Shown here piece after piece: positions 18,372-25,754 of a stretch of 64,000 nucleotides of DNA. The position numbers and the translations under genes were made by a program. Each line of letters begins with the position of its first letter. The first letter of the stretch is position 1. Source of the DNA: Lewinellaceae bacterium (lineage in GTDB: Bacteria > Bacteroidota > Bacteroidia > Chitinophagales > Saprospiraceae). Below the pieces are notes generated by a model, which saw nothing but the letters and a program-made list of their open reading frames with translations, did not search any database and had not been told where the DNA came from. The stretch is from positions 3,472,001-3,536,000 of the forward strand of contig JACJXX010000002.1 of the NCBI GenBank assembly GCA_020636435.1, written 5' to 3'.

Positions 18372-19160
18372 TTAGTAAATACCTTGCAATTCGTTATTTA
18401 AGTTTTCTCCCGCCTCGGCCCTTTGGGCGAGTATTCTGCTGAGGCGGGCATTGACATAATCGGCAAGCCTTTCCAGGTAGTCAAAATTGGGCTGCAGGTT
18501 GGTTTCTACAATCTTTTCATCATCCAGCCAGACCACGAGGCGCGTAGTGCGGCCCCTGCCCGGAAATTCTTCCAGCTTAATGTAGTAATCCCCGGCTCCG
18601 GCGGGAGCTTCCCATTGGGCGTAAAACAAGTCGTAAAGATCCCTGCCTGCCCGGGTGCGGGTATTGTCGATGAGCAGTCCTCCAAATTCAAACCCGGACT
18701 CCTGCCCTTCATAATCTCCTTCCTGAGAAACGTCTTCCTCATACTCCGATTCGGCTTCGGCGGTTTGTTTTTGCTTTTCCGCAGAATAAACCAGCGTATC
18801 GGAGTCTATCAGTATATCCTGATAATAGATCATCAGGACGGCCTCAAAATCTTTCACCTCGCCCAGGGCCATTCTGGCTGCCGCCAGTATTTTGGTCTCA
18901 TTGGCGGCAAGTTTAGCCTGCCCGTCCTGGGTGTTGGATAGCTCATTGCCGTTCTTGGCCGTTCCAGTCAGGATAAAATCGTAGCTCAGAATAACTTCTT
19001 CTTCTGTAGTGTTTTGAGCCTGCGCTTTCAGCACAATGTCCTTCGCTTCTAATTCATACAGGACTTTTCCCTGAAGGGCAGCTTCGTCTTCCAGGTCCTG
19101 CCCTGAAACGAAGCCTGCGCTAAAAACGATCATGGACAAAATCAAAAAAAACTTATGCAT
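18372..19160 (-). CDS. csgE: CsgE with an N-terminal CsgH-like domain
   Basis: This 262-aa secreted protein is twice the length of E. coli CsgE (129 aa). The C-terminal half is CsgE: FGGLLIDNTRTRAGRDLYDL, then YYIKLEEFPGRGRTTRLVVW and YLERLADYVNARLSRILA. CsgE closes the CsgG cage and passes subunits to it. The N-terminal half after the signal peptide (about 25-128) is homologous by eye to the free CsgH-like protein encoded upstream, sharing YE, KA, a central SN/TQ..G, LA..E.K.L and IY....L.DSDTL. An acidic linker (EAESEYEEDVSQEGDYEGQE) joins the halves. A chaperone fused to the gatekeeper is inferred. Confidence 0.88.
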   Translation of the reverse strand: MHKFFLILSMIVFSAGFVSGQDLEDEAALQGKVLYELEAKDIVLKAQAQNTTEEEVILSYDFILTGTAKNGNELSNTQDGQAKLAANETKILAAARMALGEVKDFEAVLMIYYQDILIDSDTLVYSAEKQKQTAEAESEYEEDVSQEGDYEGQESGFEFGGLLIDNTRTRAGRDLYDLFYAQWEAPAGAGDYYIKLEEFPGRGRTTRLVVWLDDEKIVETNLQPNFDYLERLADYVNARLSRILAQRAEAGENLNNELQGIY

Positions 19161-19570
19161 ATTGATTGGATTACGAATATAATTGCGCCACTTCTCCTAA
19201 CCAGAGATGTGCCGGATTGTACCTGATGGATACGGCAGCTTTGCCTTTTTTTAGAAAAGGCGCGCTCTCCGGGGAAATAAAGCTTCGCCACGAAATGGTT
19301 GTATGCAAAACGCCTCCTGAAGGGGATAGGGTGCGTGTCGAGAGGTATGTAGTTCTCTGTATGCAGAGCACCCAGAATTTAAAGCGGGAAGCCCGAAAAC
19401 CAGGCAACCTGCTTTCTGTCAGATTTATAAGCCCACGTTTGGTTTGTTGTACGGGAACTGCGGAAAGAATGTTTCCTCAAGTTTCAAAAAAAAAATCACT
19501 TCCCTGTTAACCGCGAAAGAGAAAAAGCAGCAATCGCCTTTTCTCTTTCTTTTACAAAGGGTTATTCCTT
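19161..19570. other. 410-base gap between csgH and csgE
   Basis: I find no credible gene here; the short frames in it lack coding character. It holds a terminator-like hairpin next to csgH (19515-19549) and a T-rich stretch near 19230. The length suggests that csgEFG and the lipoprotein gene may have their own promoter, but no clear TAnnTTTG box was found on the minus strand. Confidence 0.5.
19515..19549 (-). terminator. Terminator-like hairpin after csgH
   Basis: The arms GAAAGAGAAAA (19515-19525) and TTTTCTCTTTC (19539-19549) surround a 13-base loop about 22 bases downstream of the csgH stop. The U-run is inside the stem rather than after it, so termination may be partial, which would separate subunit genes from secretion genes. 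Confidence 0.4.
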
Positions 19571-19975
19571 CTATTTGCCTTCCTTTTCTTCCTGGGCCGG
19601 AAGTTCGAGCGTGTCAGAATCCAGCAACTTTTTTTTGTGGTAAATATCGAGCGTTATCTTTACATGGCTGCCTTCATGCCAGGATAGGGAGGAGGAGGAG
19701 AGGGTTTTGGACTCCATCGGGGCGAGTTCTTTTTTGCCTCCCTGGCTATTGGATACCGAGTTGTTGCTCCCGTCTATCTGGGCGATGCTCAGCTTGTAGG
19801 TGAGGGCCAGGGCTTTATCCGATTTATTTTCGCACTTGGCTTTTATTTTCAGCTTGTCGCCTTTTATTTCGTAGGCGATCTGCCCGTCTACGGTAGGTTT
19901 TTTTCCCATGCCTTGTCCGAAAAGCAAAATCCCACTAAAAAATACAAATACCAGGGCTGAGAAAGATTTATGCAT
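19571..19975 (-). CDS. CsgH-like curli chaperone/inhibitor
   Basis: This 134-aa protein has a signal peptide (SFSALVFVFFSGILLFGQ) and one Ig-like beta domain of about 95 residues. The pattern IAYEIKGDKLKIKAKCEN, SVSNSQGGKKELAPMESK and LDIYHKKKLLDSDTLEL matches the N-terminal domain of the neighbouring CsgE, and by size, fold pattern and curli context it fits CsgC/CsgH-type proteins, which stop curlin from polymerising in the periplasm. It lies 34 bases after the second curlin gene, so it is co-transcribed with the subunits. The CsgH name rests on context and sequence pattern, not on a database search. Confidence 0.7.
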   Translation of the reverse strand: MHKSFSALVFVFFSGILLFGQGMGKKPTVDGQIAYEIKGDKLKIKAKCENKSDKALALTYKLSIAQIDGSNNSVSNSQGGKKELAPMESKTLSSSSLSWHEGSHVKITLDIYHKKKLLDSDTLELPAQEEKEGK

Positions 19976-20009
19976 AATACAATTAACGGTTTAATGAGTG
20001 AATGTTGTT

Positions 20010-20546
20010 CTATTTGAGGTACTGATTCAGGTCTTCCACCTGTATGTTCATATCAGATCCGGTAAATTCTATGGTGTAGTCAATTCCTTCAATATCCTCG
20101 GCGGTGTGCGTGACGTTGATGTTCGATCCATTCTGGATGAACCGGGCATTGACCTCCTGGGCATTTTCGTAATCCAGCCGCAGGGAATTGTCGTTTCCTT
20201 GCTGAACGACGCCGACGGTAGTTTCTTCTCCATCCAGGTTGATGCCCACAAAATTGCGGTTGCCGCTCTGGCGGACGGCCGCTCCGTTGCGGTCTCCTTC
20301 CATGTTGAGGTACACCTCGTTGTAGCTGCCGCTTTGTTGAACGTCTGCCAACTGGCGGTTGGTTTGTTTGATCTCTACGGTGTTGGAGGACGCCTGGTCC
20401 AGGAGGACCCGGCTCAGGTTGCCATCCAGCCCCGGAGCTGCTTCCAGCGCTTCTATCAGTTCGTCTTCCGCGTCTCCGCTTACCTGGGCGCTAAGCCCGA
20501 AAGGCAAGGCAAAGATAAACAGGAACAGAATAGCCGTTTTTGCCAT
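20010..20546 (-). CDS. Curlin-like minor subunit (CsgB-like)
   Basis: This 178-aa secreted protein has a signal peptide (AILFLFIFALPFGLSAQ) and curlin-type repeats: NTVEIKQTNRQ, DVQQSGSYNEVYLNMEGD, GAAVRQSGNRNFVGINLDGE, VGVVQQGNDNSLRLDY, ARFIQNGSNINVTH. The Q-x-G-x-x-N spacing of about 22 residues is that of CsgA/CsgB strand-loop-strand units. The repeats are shorter and less acidic than in the neighbouring large subunit, and the C-terminus departs from the repeat, which fits a nucleator (CsgB) role. That assignment is inferred from length and order. Confidence 0.8.
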   Translation of the reverse strand: MAKTAILFLFIFALPFGLSAQVSGDAEDELIEALEAAPGLDGNLSRVLLDQASSNTVEIKQTNRQLADVQQSGSYNEVYLNMEGDRNGAAVRQSGNRNFVGINLDGEETTVGVVQQGNDNSLRLDYENAQEVNARFIQNGSNINVTHTAEDIEGIDYTIEFTGSDMNIQVEDLNQYLK

Positions 20547-20579
20547 GGGTATTTTATTTTGATGGTTGTAAACCAGGAA

Positions 20580-20606
20580 AGAGAAAGAGCATGCAGCCCT
20601 TTCTCT
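20580..20606 (-). terminator. Hairpin between the two curlin genes
   Basis: AGAGAAAG (20580-20587) pairs with CTTTCTCT (20599-20606). It lies in the 87-base gap downstream of the major curlin gene. Partial termination or mRNA stabilisation here would give more major than minor subunit, as in other curli operons; this is inferred from position. Confidence 0.35.
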
Positions 20607-20633
20607 AACCAGGTTTAAGTTGTTCAGGTTCGG

Positions 20634-21632
20634 TTATTTCTGAGAAACGTCGACGTCGTTGCCGTTACTGTCGAAGATCGTCACATCGCTGGTGCTGTAA
20701 TCGCCATGCTGGGAAACCTCTACCGTGTTGTCGCTGCCCTCGTAGATGTCAACGAAGGACTCGTGGTCTTCGCCGTCCTGGCTAACTTCAACCCAGTTGT
20801 CATCGGAGTCTTCGTCTATGCTAACTTCTGATTCGAGGTCGTCGCCATCCTGGTCGACGTCAACTGTGTTGCCATCTGAGAAGTTGGAAATGCTTACCTC
20901 CGACTCATTGTCGTCACCTTCCTGCTCCACTTCAACTTCGTTATAGCTGTTGTTGTTATCGATGGTAACATCAGAGTCGTTGTCCTCACCGTTCTGTGTG
21001 ACATCCACCTCGTTCTCCAGGTTTTGGTCATCGATGGAAACGTAGGATTCGTTATCTTCTCCGTTCTGGTAGACGTCCACATCGTTGAAGTCGCCGGCGT
21101 TGGAGATCGCCACCACCGATTTCTGGTCCTCGCCCCTCTGTTCAACCTCTACCGTGTTGTCGCCACTGAAATTGACGATATCGACTTTTGACGTGTGCGA
21201 GCCATCGCCGGCCTGATAAACGTCGACGGTGTTTCCGTCGGAAAGGTCAGTGATGTTTACATTAGATCGGTTGTCTTCGCTTTCCTGGTCAACGTCAACT
21301 TCGTTGAACCCACTGAAGTCAATATTGACCTTGGAACGGTTGTCTTCCTCGTCCTGCTCGACGTCGACGCTGTTGGCAAAACCCTCGCGGATGGTAACTT
21401 CGCTCTTTTGGTTTTCGCCGTCCTGGTCGACATCTACATCGTTGAGGTCGGAGAACTCGGTAATGCTGACTTTAGAAGAGTTGACTTCATTGCCGTCCTG
21501 GTCCTGCTTAACCGTAACAGTGTTGTCGCTACTGTTGTCGGAGACCTGGATTTTGGATTTGTTGTCCGGTTGGGCAAAGGCCGTCCCCATGACGAAGAGG
21601 AGTGCTGTGATAAGTAGATAAATCTTCTTCAT
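20634..21632 (-). CDS. Large, highly acidic curlin-like subunit (CsgA-like)
   Basis: This 332-aa secreted protein has a signal peptide (YLLITALLFVMGTAFAQ) and twelve full repeats plus one half repeat of 22-25 residues. The consensus is N-x-V-x-V-x-Q-x-G-(4 or 5)-S-x-V-x-I, for example NEVDVTQNGEDNDSDVTI and NTVEVSQHGDYSTSDVTI. Alternating V/I, the fixed Q and the Asn at each turn are those of amyloid curlin units. About 30% of the repeat residues are Asp or Glu and aromatics are almost absent, unlike E. coli CsgA. It is the first gene of the curli operon. Calcium- or pH-dependent assembly is a speculation from the charge. Confidence 0.82.
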   Translation of the reverse strand: MKKIYLLITALLFVMGTAFAQPDNKSKIQVSDNSSDNTVTVKQDQDGNEVNSSKVSITEFSDLNDVDVDQDGENQKSEVTIREGFANSVDVEQDEEDNRSKVNIDFSGFNEVDVDQESEDNRSNVNITDLSDGNTVDVYQAGDGSHTSKVDIVNFSGDNTVEVEQRGEDQKSVVAISNAGDFNDVDVYQNGEDNESYVSIDDQNLENEVDVTQNGEDNDSDVTIDNNNSYNEVEVEQEGDDNESEVSISNFSDGNTVDVDQDGDDLESEVSIDEDSDDNWVEVSQDGEDHESFVDIYEGSDNTVEVSQHGDYSTSDVTIFDSNGNDVDVSQK

Positions 21633-21766
21633 GTCCGAATTAAAATTTAGATTATGAAATGTTAAGTAAAAATCAATTGTCTTAAGGTTATTCTTTTTTG
21701 CTGAAATGCCATTAGGCCAGTCACCCTGTTTCAGGGCGGCAGGCCTTTGTTATTGGCTATGTGCCT

Positions 21767-21798
21767 GTTTTTCGAAAAGGTTGAACTTTTCGAAAAAC
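21767..21798. promoter_or_regulatory. Perfect hairpin in the csgA leader
   Basis: The 13-base perfect arms GTTTTTCGAAAAG (21767-21779) and its complement (21786-21798) surround a 6-base loop, 135-166 bases upstream of the major curlin start. It could be a leader attenuator or a protein site; it also lies downstream of the AraC gene's stop, on the other side of the putative promoter. The 321-base gap 21633-21953 holds only this and the -7 box. Confidence 0.6.
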
Positions 21799-21879
21799 GC
21801 ATGCTTTCAATGCGAATTTCAGTATAAGCCTCTTGTTTTGCGACTTCGGACCCTAACAACAGGAAGCAAGTTTATATGG

Positions 21880-21887
21880 CAAAGGTA
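21880..21887 (-). promoter_or_regulatory. Putative -7 box (TACCTTTG) of the curli operon
   Basis: On the minus strand TACCTTTG matches TAnnTTTG, 248 bases upstream of the major curlin start. No good -33 TTG is present, which would fit an activator-dependent promoter; the AraC-type gene is next to it. Confidence 0.4.
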
Positions 21888-21953
21888 GCGATAATATAGC
21901 TCACTATTCTGCCATTCTCTCCTAATATCCTGCCAATATATATAAATTATTTT

Positions 21954-22328
21954 TTACTGGCAAGTCCGCAGGAAAGCAGCCGGCCGGATGCCAAAGTAGG
22001 TTTCGAACAATTTTGAAAAATAGTCGGGCCGGGAAAAGCCCACAGACATTGCAGCTTCTTTGATGGTAATGCCCTTCCTGGCACGAAGCAGTTCTTTGGC
22101 CTTTGCCAACCTGGCGACCTGGAGGTACTGATTGGGCGTGTACCCGGTTTCTCGTTTGACGCGGCGGTAAAATTGCCGTTCGCTCATAAACAGTTCTTCT
22201 GCAATTTTGGGGATGGTAAGGTTGGGGTCGTGCAATTGGTCGGAGATGATGGCATTTAAATTCCCAAGCCAGTTTTTCTTCGCTTCCAGATGTTGTTGGT
22301 TATTAGGGAACTTGGTGCTGGTGTTCAT
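21954..22328 (-). CDS. AraC-family transcriptional regulator, DNA-binding domain only
   Basis: This 124-aa protein consists almost wholly of the two helix-turn-helix units of AraC/XylS: LTIPKIAEELFMSERQFYRR and ITIKEAAMSVGFSRPDYFSK, ending FETYFGIRPAAFL. No sensor domain is present. It is encoded directly upstream of the curli operon on the same strand, so control of curli expression is likely but inferred. Its own upstream region has a 56-base tandem direct repeat that could be an operator. Confidence 0.88.
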   Translation of the reverse strand: MNTSTKFPNNQQHLEAKKNWLGNLNAIISDQLHDPNLTIPKIAEELFMSERQFYRRVKRETGYTPNQYLQVARLAKAKELLRARKGITIKEAAMSVGFSRPDYFSKLFETYFGIRPAAFLRTCQ

Positions 22329-22363
22329 GGTGCTTTTGGTTTTTGCCTGAACCCTGTTTTTTT

Positions 22364-22474
22364 ATTGTGCATGGGAGGGCCACTGCGGCTCCAATCCTCA
22401 GGGTTTGGTTTAAGCGTTAATTGTGCATGGGACAGCCACTGCGGCTCCAATCTCAGGGTTTGGCTTAGCGTTAG
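22364..22474. repeat. Tandem direct repeat of about 56 bases upstream of the AraC gene
   Basis: Unit 1 (22364-22419) and unit 2 (22420-22474) both read ATTGTGCATGGGA..GCCACTGCGGCTCCAATC, then TCAGGGTTTGG and AGCGTTA, with a few differences. They lie 36-146 bases upstream of the AraC start. The copies may be paired operator sites or a recent duplication. Confidence 0.8.
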
Positions 22475-22566
22475 CGGCAAGCAGCAGTATTTTATAATGC
22501 GATACGCACCTCATATACGCTCTCAACCCCCAATTTGTTACATAGATAGGGGAAAAATTATAAAAA

Positions 22567-23829
22567 TTAAAATTTGTAGTGCAGGGAAAGCTGGAGGCTG
22601 GAGTTGAAGTGTTTTGCGTTGTCCTGAAACGCCTGGCCCTGGCTCAGGTCCAGCAAGCCCTGGGTGTAGCGGGCGTCCAGAGACCAATGGCGGTTGAGAA
22701 CCCATTCCAGGCCAGCCGCCACTCCCAGGTCAAACCGGCGGAGGCCCGGTTCGTTGCTTCCGTAAGCCCTGCCCTGCCCGGAATTGCTGGTGGGCGCAAT
22801 TGCTGCCTGGTTGTCCTGACGGGAAGTGAAAGAGACGTTTTCCAGGATAAGGGCCGGACGGGCGCCCGCCACCAGGTTCCAGGAGGGGCTTAGCCGGTAT
22901 TTAGCCATCATTGGCATTTCAAGAGACAGGTATTTTTTGTCGGCAATACCTCTGGAAGCCTGGTCGAAAAAGTAACCATTGTTGGATTCCAGCCTCGTGG
23001 TTTGCTCATAAGCAACCAGCAGGTTGTCTACGTATTTTACCTGAGCTTCAGCCTGTATCGCCCAGCGCGGGCTGAGGCGAACGCCGGCGAATAAGCCGCC
23101 GAAGGGATAGGCGGAAGAGCCTCCATCTTTCAAGCTAATCATTGACAAGTTGCCGCCCAGGAGGAAGCCGGCGAAGAACCGGCCAGGCTGCTGGATTTCC
23201 GAGGCATTATGTTCAATGGACGGGGCAGCCGTTTGCTGTTTTATGAGGTTCTCCTGCCACAGCGGGAGGCGGGGAAGCAACGCCATTGGAAGGCGAGAAG
23301 GAGCGAAGGCTTCAATCTCTGGTGCGGGCTGTTCTGAACTATGATCAATAACAAAAACAGGATTTTTCTCGGCAAGAGGCGGGGCGAAGTTTCCTGCCTG
23401 AGCGGCGTTGTGCTTTTTCGCTAAAGCAACAGGCGCGGCGGCAGATAGAGGGGCCTGCCCGCTTTGAACCTCAAACCCAGAACTTTGAACTTTCTCCGGC
23501 GGCGGGATGCCATCCATGCCGGAATTCCCCGCCGTTATAGCAGAATCCAAAGGAACTGCTTTCGCCTCGGCGGCCCCGCGCAACGGGATGGGAAAAGCGC
23601 CGAGTTCATCCGGCATGGAGGGAAGGCCATACCAGGCGCCCGCCAGATAGCCTGCCACAGCAGCAGCCAGGACCAGGAACAGCCGCGCTCTTTTCCTGGC
23701 CCTGGCGGGGCGGGCCGCCTTGTCCAGCAATTGCGCCATATCCTGCCATTCTCCTTCCGGGTTGCCTCCTGGCTGGTATTGCCGGATCTTCCGGCCGAAC
23801 TTTTCCCAAAATTTATCGTGATGGCTCAT
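22567..23829 (-). CDS. Membrane-anchored protein with C-terminal outer-membrane beta-barrel domain, partner of the ECF sigma factor
   Basis: This 420-aa protein has a short cytoplasmic N-terminus (KFWEKFGRKIRQYQPG), one membrane segment near 48-66 (LFLVLAAAVAGYLAGAWYGL), a low-complexity Ala/Pro linker and a barrel-like region from about 215 (FFAGFLLGGNLSMISLKDGG ... LQLSLHYKF). Genes of this shape follow ECF sigma factors in many Bacteroidota; the N-terminus may act as an anti-sigma anchor. It starts 31 bases after the sigma stop. The linker includes VQSSGFEVQSGQ, whose DNA (two GTTCAAAG copies) resembles the AACCTTGAACCTT-type intergenic repeat seen at 34.1 kb, a possible capture of noncoding sequence. 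Confidence 0.7.
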   Translation of the reverse strand: MSHHDKFWEKFGRKIRQYQPGGNPEGEWQDMAQLLDKAARPARARKRARLFLVLAAAVAGYLAGAWYGLPSMPDELGAFPIPLRGAAEAKAVPLDSAITAGNSGMDGIPPPEKVQSSGFEVQSGQAPLSAAAPVALAKKHNAAQAGNFAPPLAEKNPVFVIDHSSEQPAPEIEAFAPSRLPMALLPRLPLWQENLIKQQTAAPSIEHNASEIQQPGRFFAGFLLGGNLSMISLKDGGSSAYPFGGLFAGVRLSPRWAIQAEAQVKYVDNLLVAYEQTTRLESNNGYFFDQASRGIADKKYLSLEMPMMAKYRLSPSWNLVAGARPALILENVSFTSRQDNQAAIAPTSNSGQGRAYGSNEPGLRRFDLGVAAGLEWVLNRHWSLDARYTQGLLDLSQGQAFQDNAKHFNSSLQLSLHYKF

Positions 23830-23860
23830 GATGCTATCCTTGATGATTGATTGCTATCCG

Positions 23861-24448
23861 TTAAAGATGATAGTTTTGAAGCAATCGCTTCAGTTCCTGC
23901 TTGGCGGAGGAAAGATGCCAACGGGATGTTCCTTCGCTCATTCCCAGTTGTTCGGCGATTTCCGCGTGTTTAAACCCTTCGACAACGTACAACGAGAAGA
24001 CAGCCCGGGTCATGGGCGCCAGCTTTTGCAGCATGGCCAGCAAGTCTTCCGCTGCGATCTTGTCCAAAACAGAAGAAGGAATGGCCACCTCCGCCGCGTC
24101 GTCCAAAGAGGCCGTCCGCCTTTTTTTTGCCTTGCGGACGTGGTCAATGCAGGTATTGACCGCAATCCGGTTGATCCAGGCCGGGAAAGCCTGGTAATCC
24201 TGGCATTGGTGCAAAGACTGAAATGCCTTTAAGAAAGCCTGGTTGACCAGGCTTTTGGCCTGGTCGTGGTCGGTGGCATAACGCAGGCAAATGGCAAAGA
24301 GAGGGTTATAGAACTGCTGATACAGTTGCTGCTGAGCCTGCCGCTCCCCGGATTTGCAGGCGTCGATAATAGCGGGGAGTCCCGGTGTTTCCTTTTTGCG
24401 TTCTACCACCACAGAAATTGGTGTCAGCCTGGCAAAATTTTTAGCCAT
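23861..24448 (-). CDS. ECF-type RNA polymerase sigma factor
   Basis: This sigma70-family extracytoplasmic factor is about 195 aa from the ATG at 24448 (MAKNFARLTP). Region 2 reads QLYQQFYNPLFAICLRYATD, LVNQAFLKAFQSL and AWINRIAVNTCIDHVRK. Region 4 reads APMTRAVFSLYVVEGFKHAE and IAEQLGMSEGTSRWHLSSAK. It directs RNA polymerase to a small regulon, usually with an anti-sigma encoded next to it, here the downstream barrel protein. A longer frame reaching back to 24529 exists, but the first clear family similarity begins after the chosen start. The HD-PycTM gene ends 77 bases upstream on the same strand. Confidence 0.9.
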   Translation of the reverse strand: MAKNFARLTPISVVVERKKETPGLPAIIDACKSGERQAQQQLYQQFYNPLFAICLRYATDHDQAKSLVNQAFLKAFQSLHQCQDYQAFPAWINRIAVNTCIDHVRKAKKRRTASLDDAAEVAIPSSVLDKIAAEDLLAMLQKLAPMTRAVFSLYVVEGFKHAEIAEQLGMSEGTSRWHLSSAKQELKRLLQNYHL

Positions 24449-24525
24449 TGCTTCCGTTTTACGGCCTTTATCCCAAATGACGAATAGGGCGCGCAAAACG
24501 TTGGGGCATTGCCGGGCATTTTCTT

Positions 24526-25698
24526 TCAAAGAAGCAGGAAAGCGATCAGAAATGCAAAAAAACTCAATGCCAGGCCCCCGACAAAAACGCGGTAGGCATA
24601 GGTCAGGAGGCGGTACTTTTTCTGCAGTACTTCCCCCAGGTTGTAGAGGTCGCGGGAGAGGTCGTCGTAGAGAATGGCCTGGTCTTCTTTCAAATCCCGA
24701 AGATAACCGACGAATTCATCCTTCGGGATTTTCAGGAAATTGCCGAAATACAACAGGCTTACCCGGTGTTCCCTTACGTCCTCCGGGGTGAATTCCTGCC
24801 CGGAAACCTTGGGCATGGCGGAAAACACGGCAAAAGAAATAGCGGTGAGCGAGGTCAGCATAAGAAGTAAGACGGGAACAATAAATTTGAGGTTGTCGCC
24901 GATCGCCTGCTGGGAAAGCGAAAAACCGGCGCTGGCCGCCGTAATCAGGATGGACAGCACCAGGGTGTTGATGCTGATGATCATATTGGCCTTGCCGTCG
25001 GCAATGGAACTCAGGTTGATGTGATTGCGCAAAGTAACGCGGTAGATGGTGTCCACTCCCCTGCCAAATTCCTTGCCCGTCTTTTTGCGAATGGACATTT
25101 TCCGGGCTTTTGTCAGATTCTCCTTATGGCCGGCGATATTTTTATTCTTGCGCCTGGAAAACGCCTCCTGCGCCCAGATGGTGTGAAATTTTGTGGACAT
25201 CTGCAAATCCAGCAGCTTGCGGTTCCATTCCAGCAAACTGTACTGTTCTCCGGAAACCCGCTCTTCCTCCAGGCGCAACAATTGGCCTCTCCTGCCAAAT
25301 CGCTTCCTGCCCAAAAAGGAGCAGTTGGCATCATGCAATATTTTCTCCGGTATCGTATCCGGTATATGGTCGTGGCGGGTACTTCGAATCAACTGTTCGA
25401 CGGCCTGAATTTGTTCTTCTTTCAGCCCCTTTTCCGCCATAAACCGGCGGGCAACGGCGGCGCTTCGTTCCTCATGCCCTTCTGCTCCTTCTGAATAACC
25501 GACATCGTGAAACCAGGCTGCCAGCCTCAAAAGCAAGGCCTCTTCGCTGGCCAGTTCCGCCTTTTTAGCCAAAAGGCCGCTAATCTCCGCGACTTCCTCG
25601 GCGTGGTCATAGTCGTGGAAAGTGTACTCAGCCGGGAGGTGTTCCGTGAGGTAGTCATATACGTATTTCCGGGCGTCCTGGAGAATTGCTTTATCCAT
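24526..25698 (-). CDS. HD-domain phosphohydrolase fused to a Pycsar-type transmembrane effector domain (PycTM)
   Basis: This protein is about 390 aa. Residues 1-180 are an HD domain: the YTFHDYDHAEEVAEI histidine, WFHDVGYSEG (the HD pair), RSTRHDHIP and ILHDANCSFLG. From about 215, RVTLRNHINLSSIADGKANM, two membrane helices (IISINTLVLSILITAASAGF and FIVPVLLLMLTSLTAISFAV) and a third at the C-terminus (VFVGGLALSFFAFLIAFLLL) match the PycTM family, whose members sense cyclic pyrimidine nucleotides in Pycsar phage defence. No PycC cyclase is encoded in the window. The start MDKAILQD at 25698 is favoured by a -7 box 36 bases upstream. An HD-PycTM architecture without a cyclase may be housekeeping or a defence remnant. 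Confidence 0.8.
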   Translation of the reverse strand: MDKAILQDARKYVYDYLTEHLPAEYTFHDYDHAEEVAEISGLLAKKAELASEEALLLRLAAWFHDVGYSEGAEGHEERSAAVARRFMAEKGLKEEQIQAVEQLIRSTRHDHIPDTIPEKILHDANCSFLGRKRFGRRGQLLRLEEERVSGEQYSLLEWNRKLLDLQMSTKFHTIWAQEAFSRRKNKNIAGHKENLTKARKMSIRKKTGKEFGRGVDTIYRVTLRNHINLSSIADGKANMIISINTLVLSILITAASAGFSLSQQAIGDNLKFIVPVLLLMLTSLTAISFAVFSAMPKVSGQEFTPEDVREHRVSLLYFGNFLKIPKDEFVGYLRDLKEDQAILYDDLSRDLYNLGEVLQKKYRLLTYAYRVFVGGLALSFFAFLIAFLLL

Positions 25699-25734
25699 TT
25701 TTGTCAAGTCCGCATGATAGAAAAGGCTAATATA

Positions 25735-25742
25735 CAAATATA
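25735..25742 (-). promoter_or_regulatory. -7 box (TATATTTG) for the HD-PycTM gene
   Basis: The minus strand reads TATATTTG, fitting TAnnTTTG, 36 bases before the ATG at 25698. A TTTG lies about 15 bases further upstream, slightly closer than usual for the -33 element. It overlaps a more upstream in-frame ATG, which argues against that start. Confidence 0.45.
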
Positions 25743-25754
25743 ACCTCTCCCCTT

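Noticed and set aside
19166..19510. 114-codon plus-strand frame between csgE and csgH
   Set aside because: No similarity, no signal peptide, and it runs through the csgE promoter region and a terminator-like hairpin.
24526..25698. Full Pycsar operon
   Set aside because: Only the effector-like domain is present; I found no adenylate/pyrimidine cyclase gene in the window.
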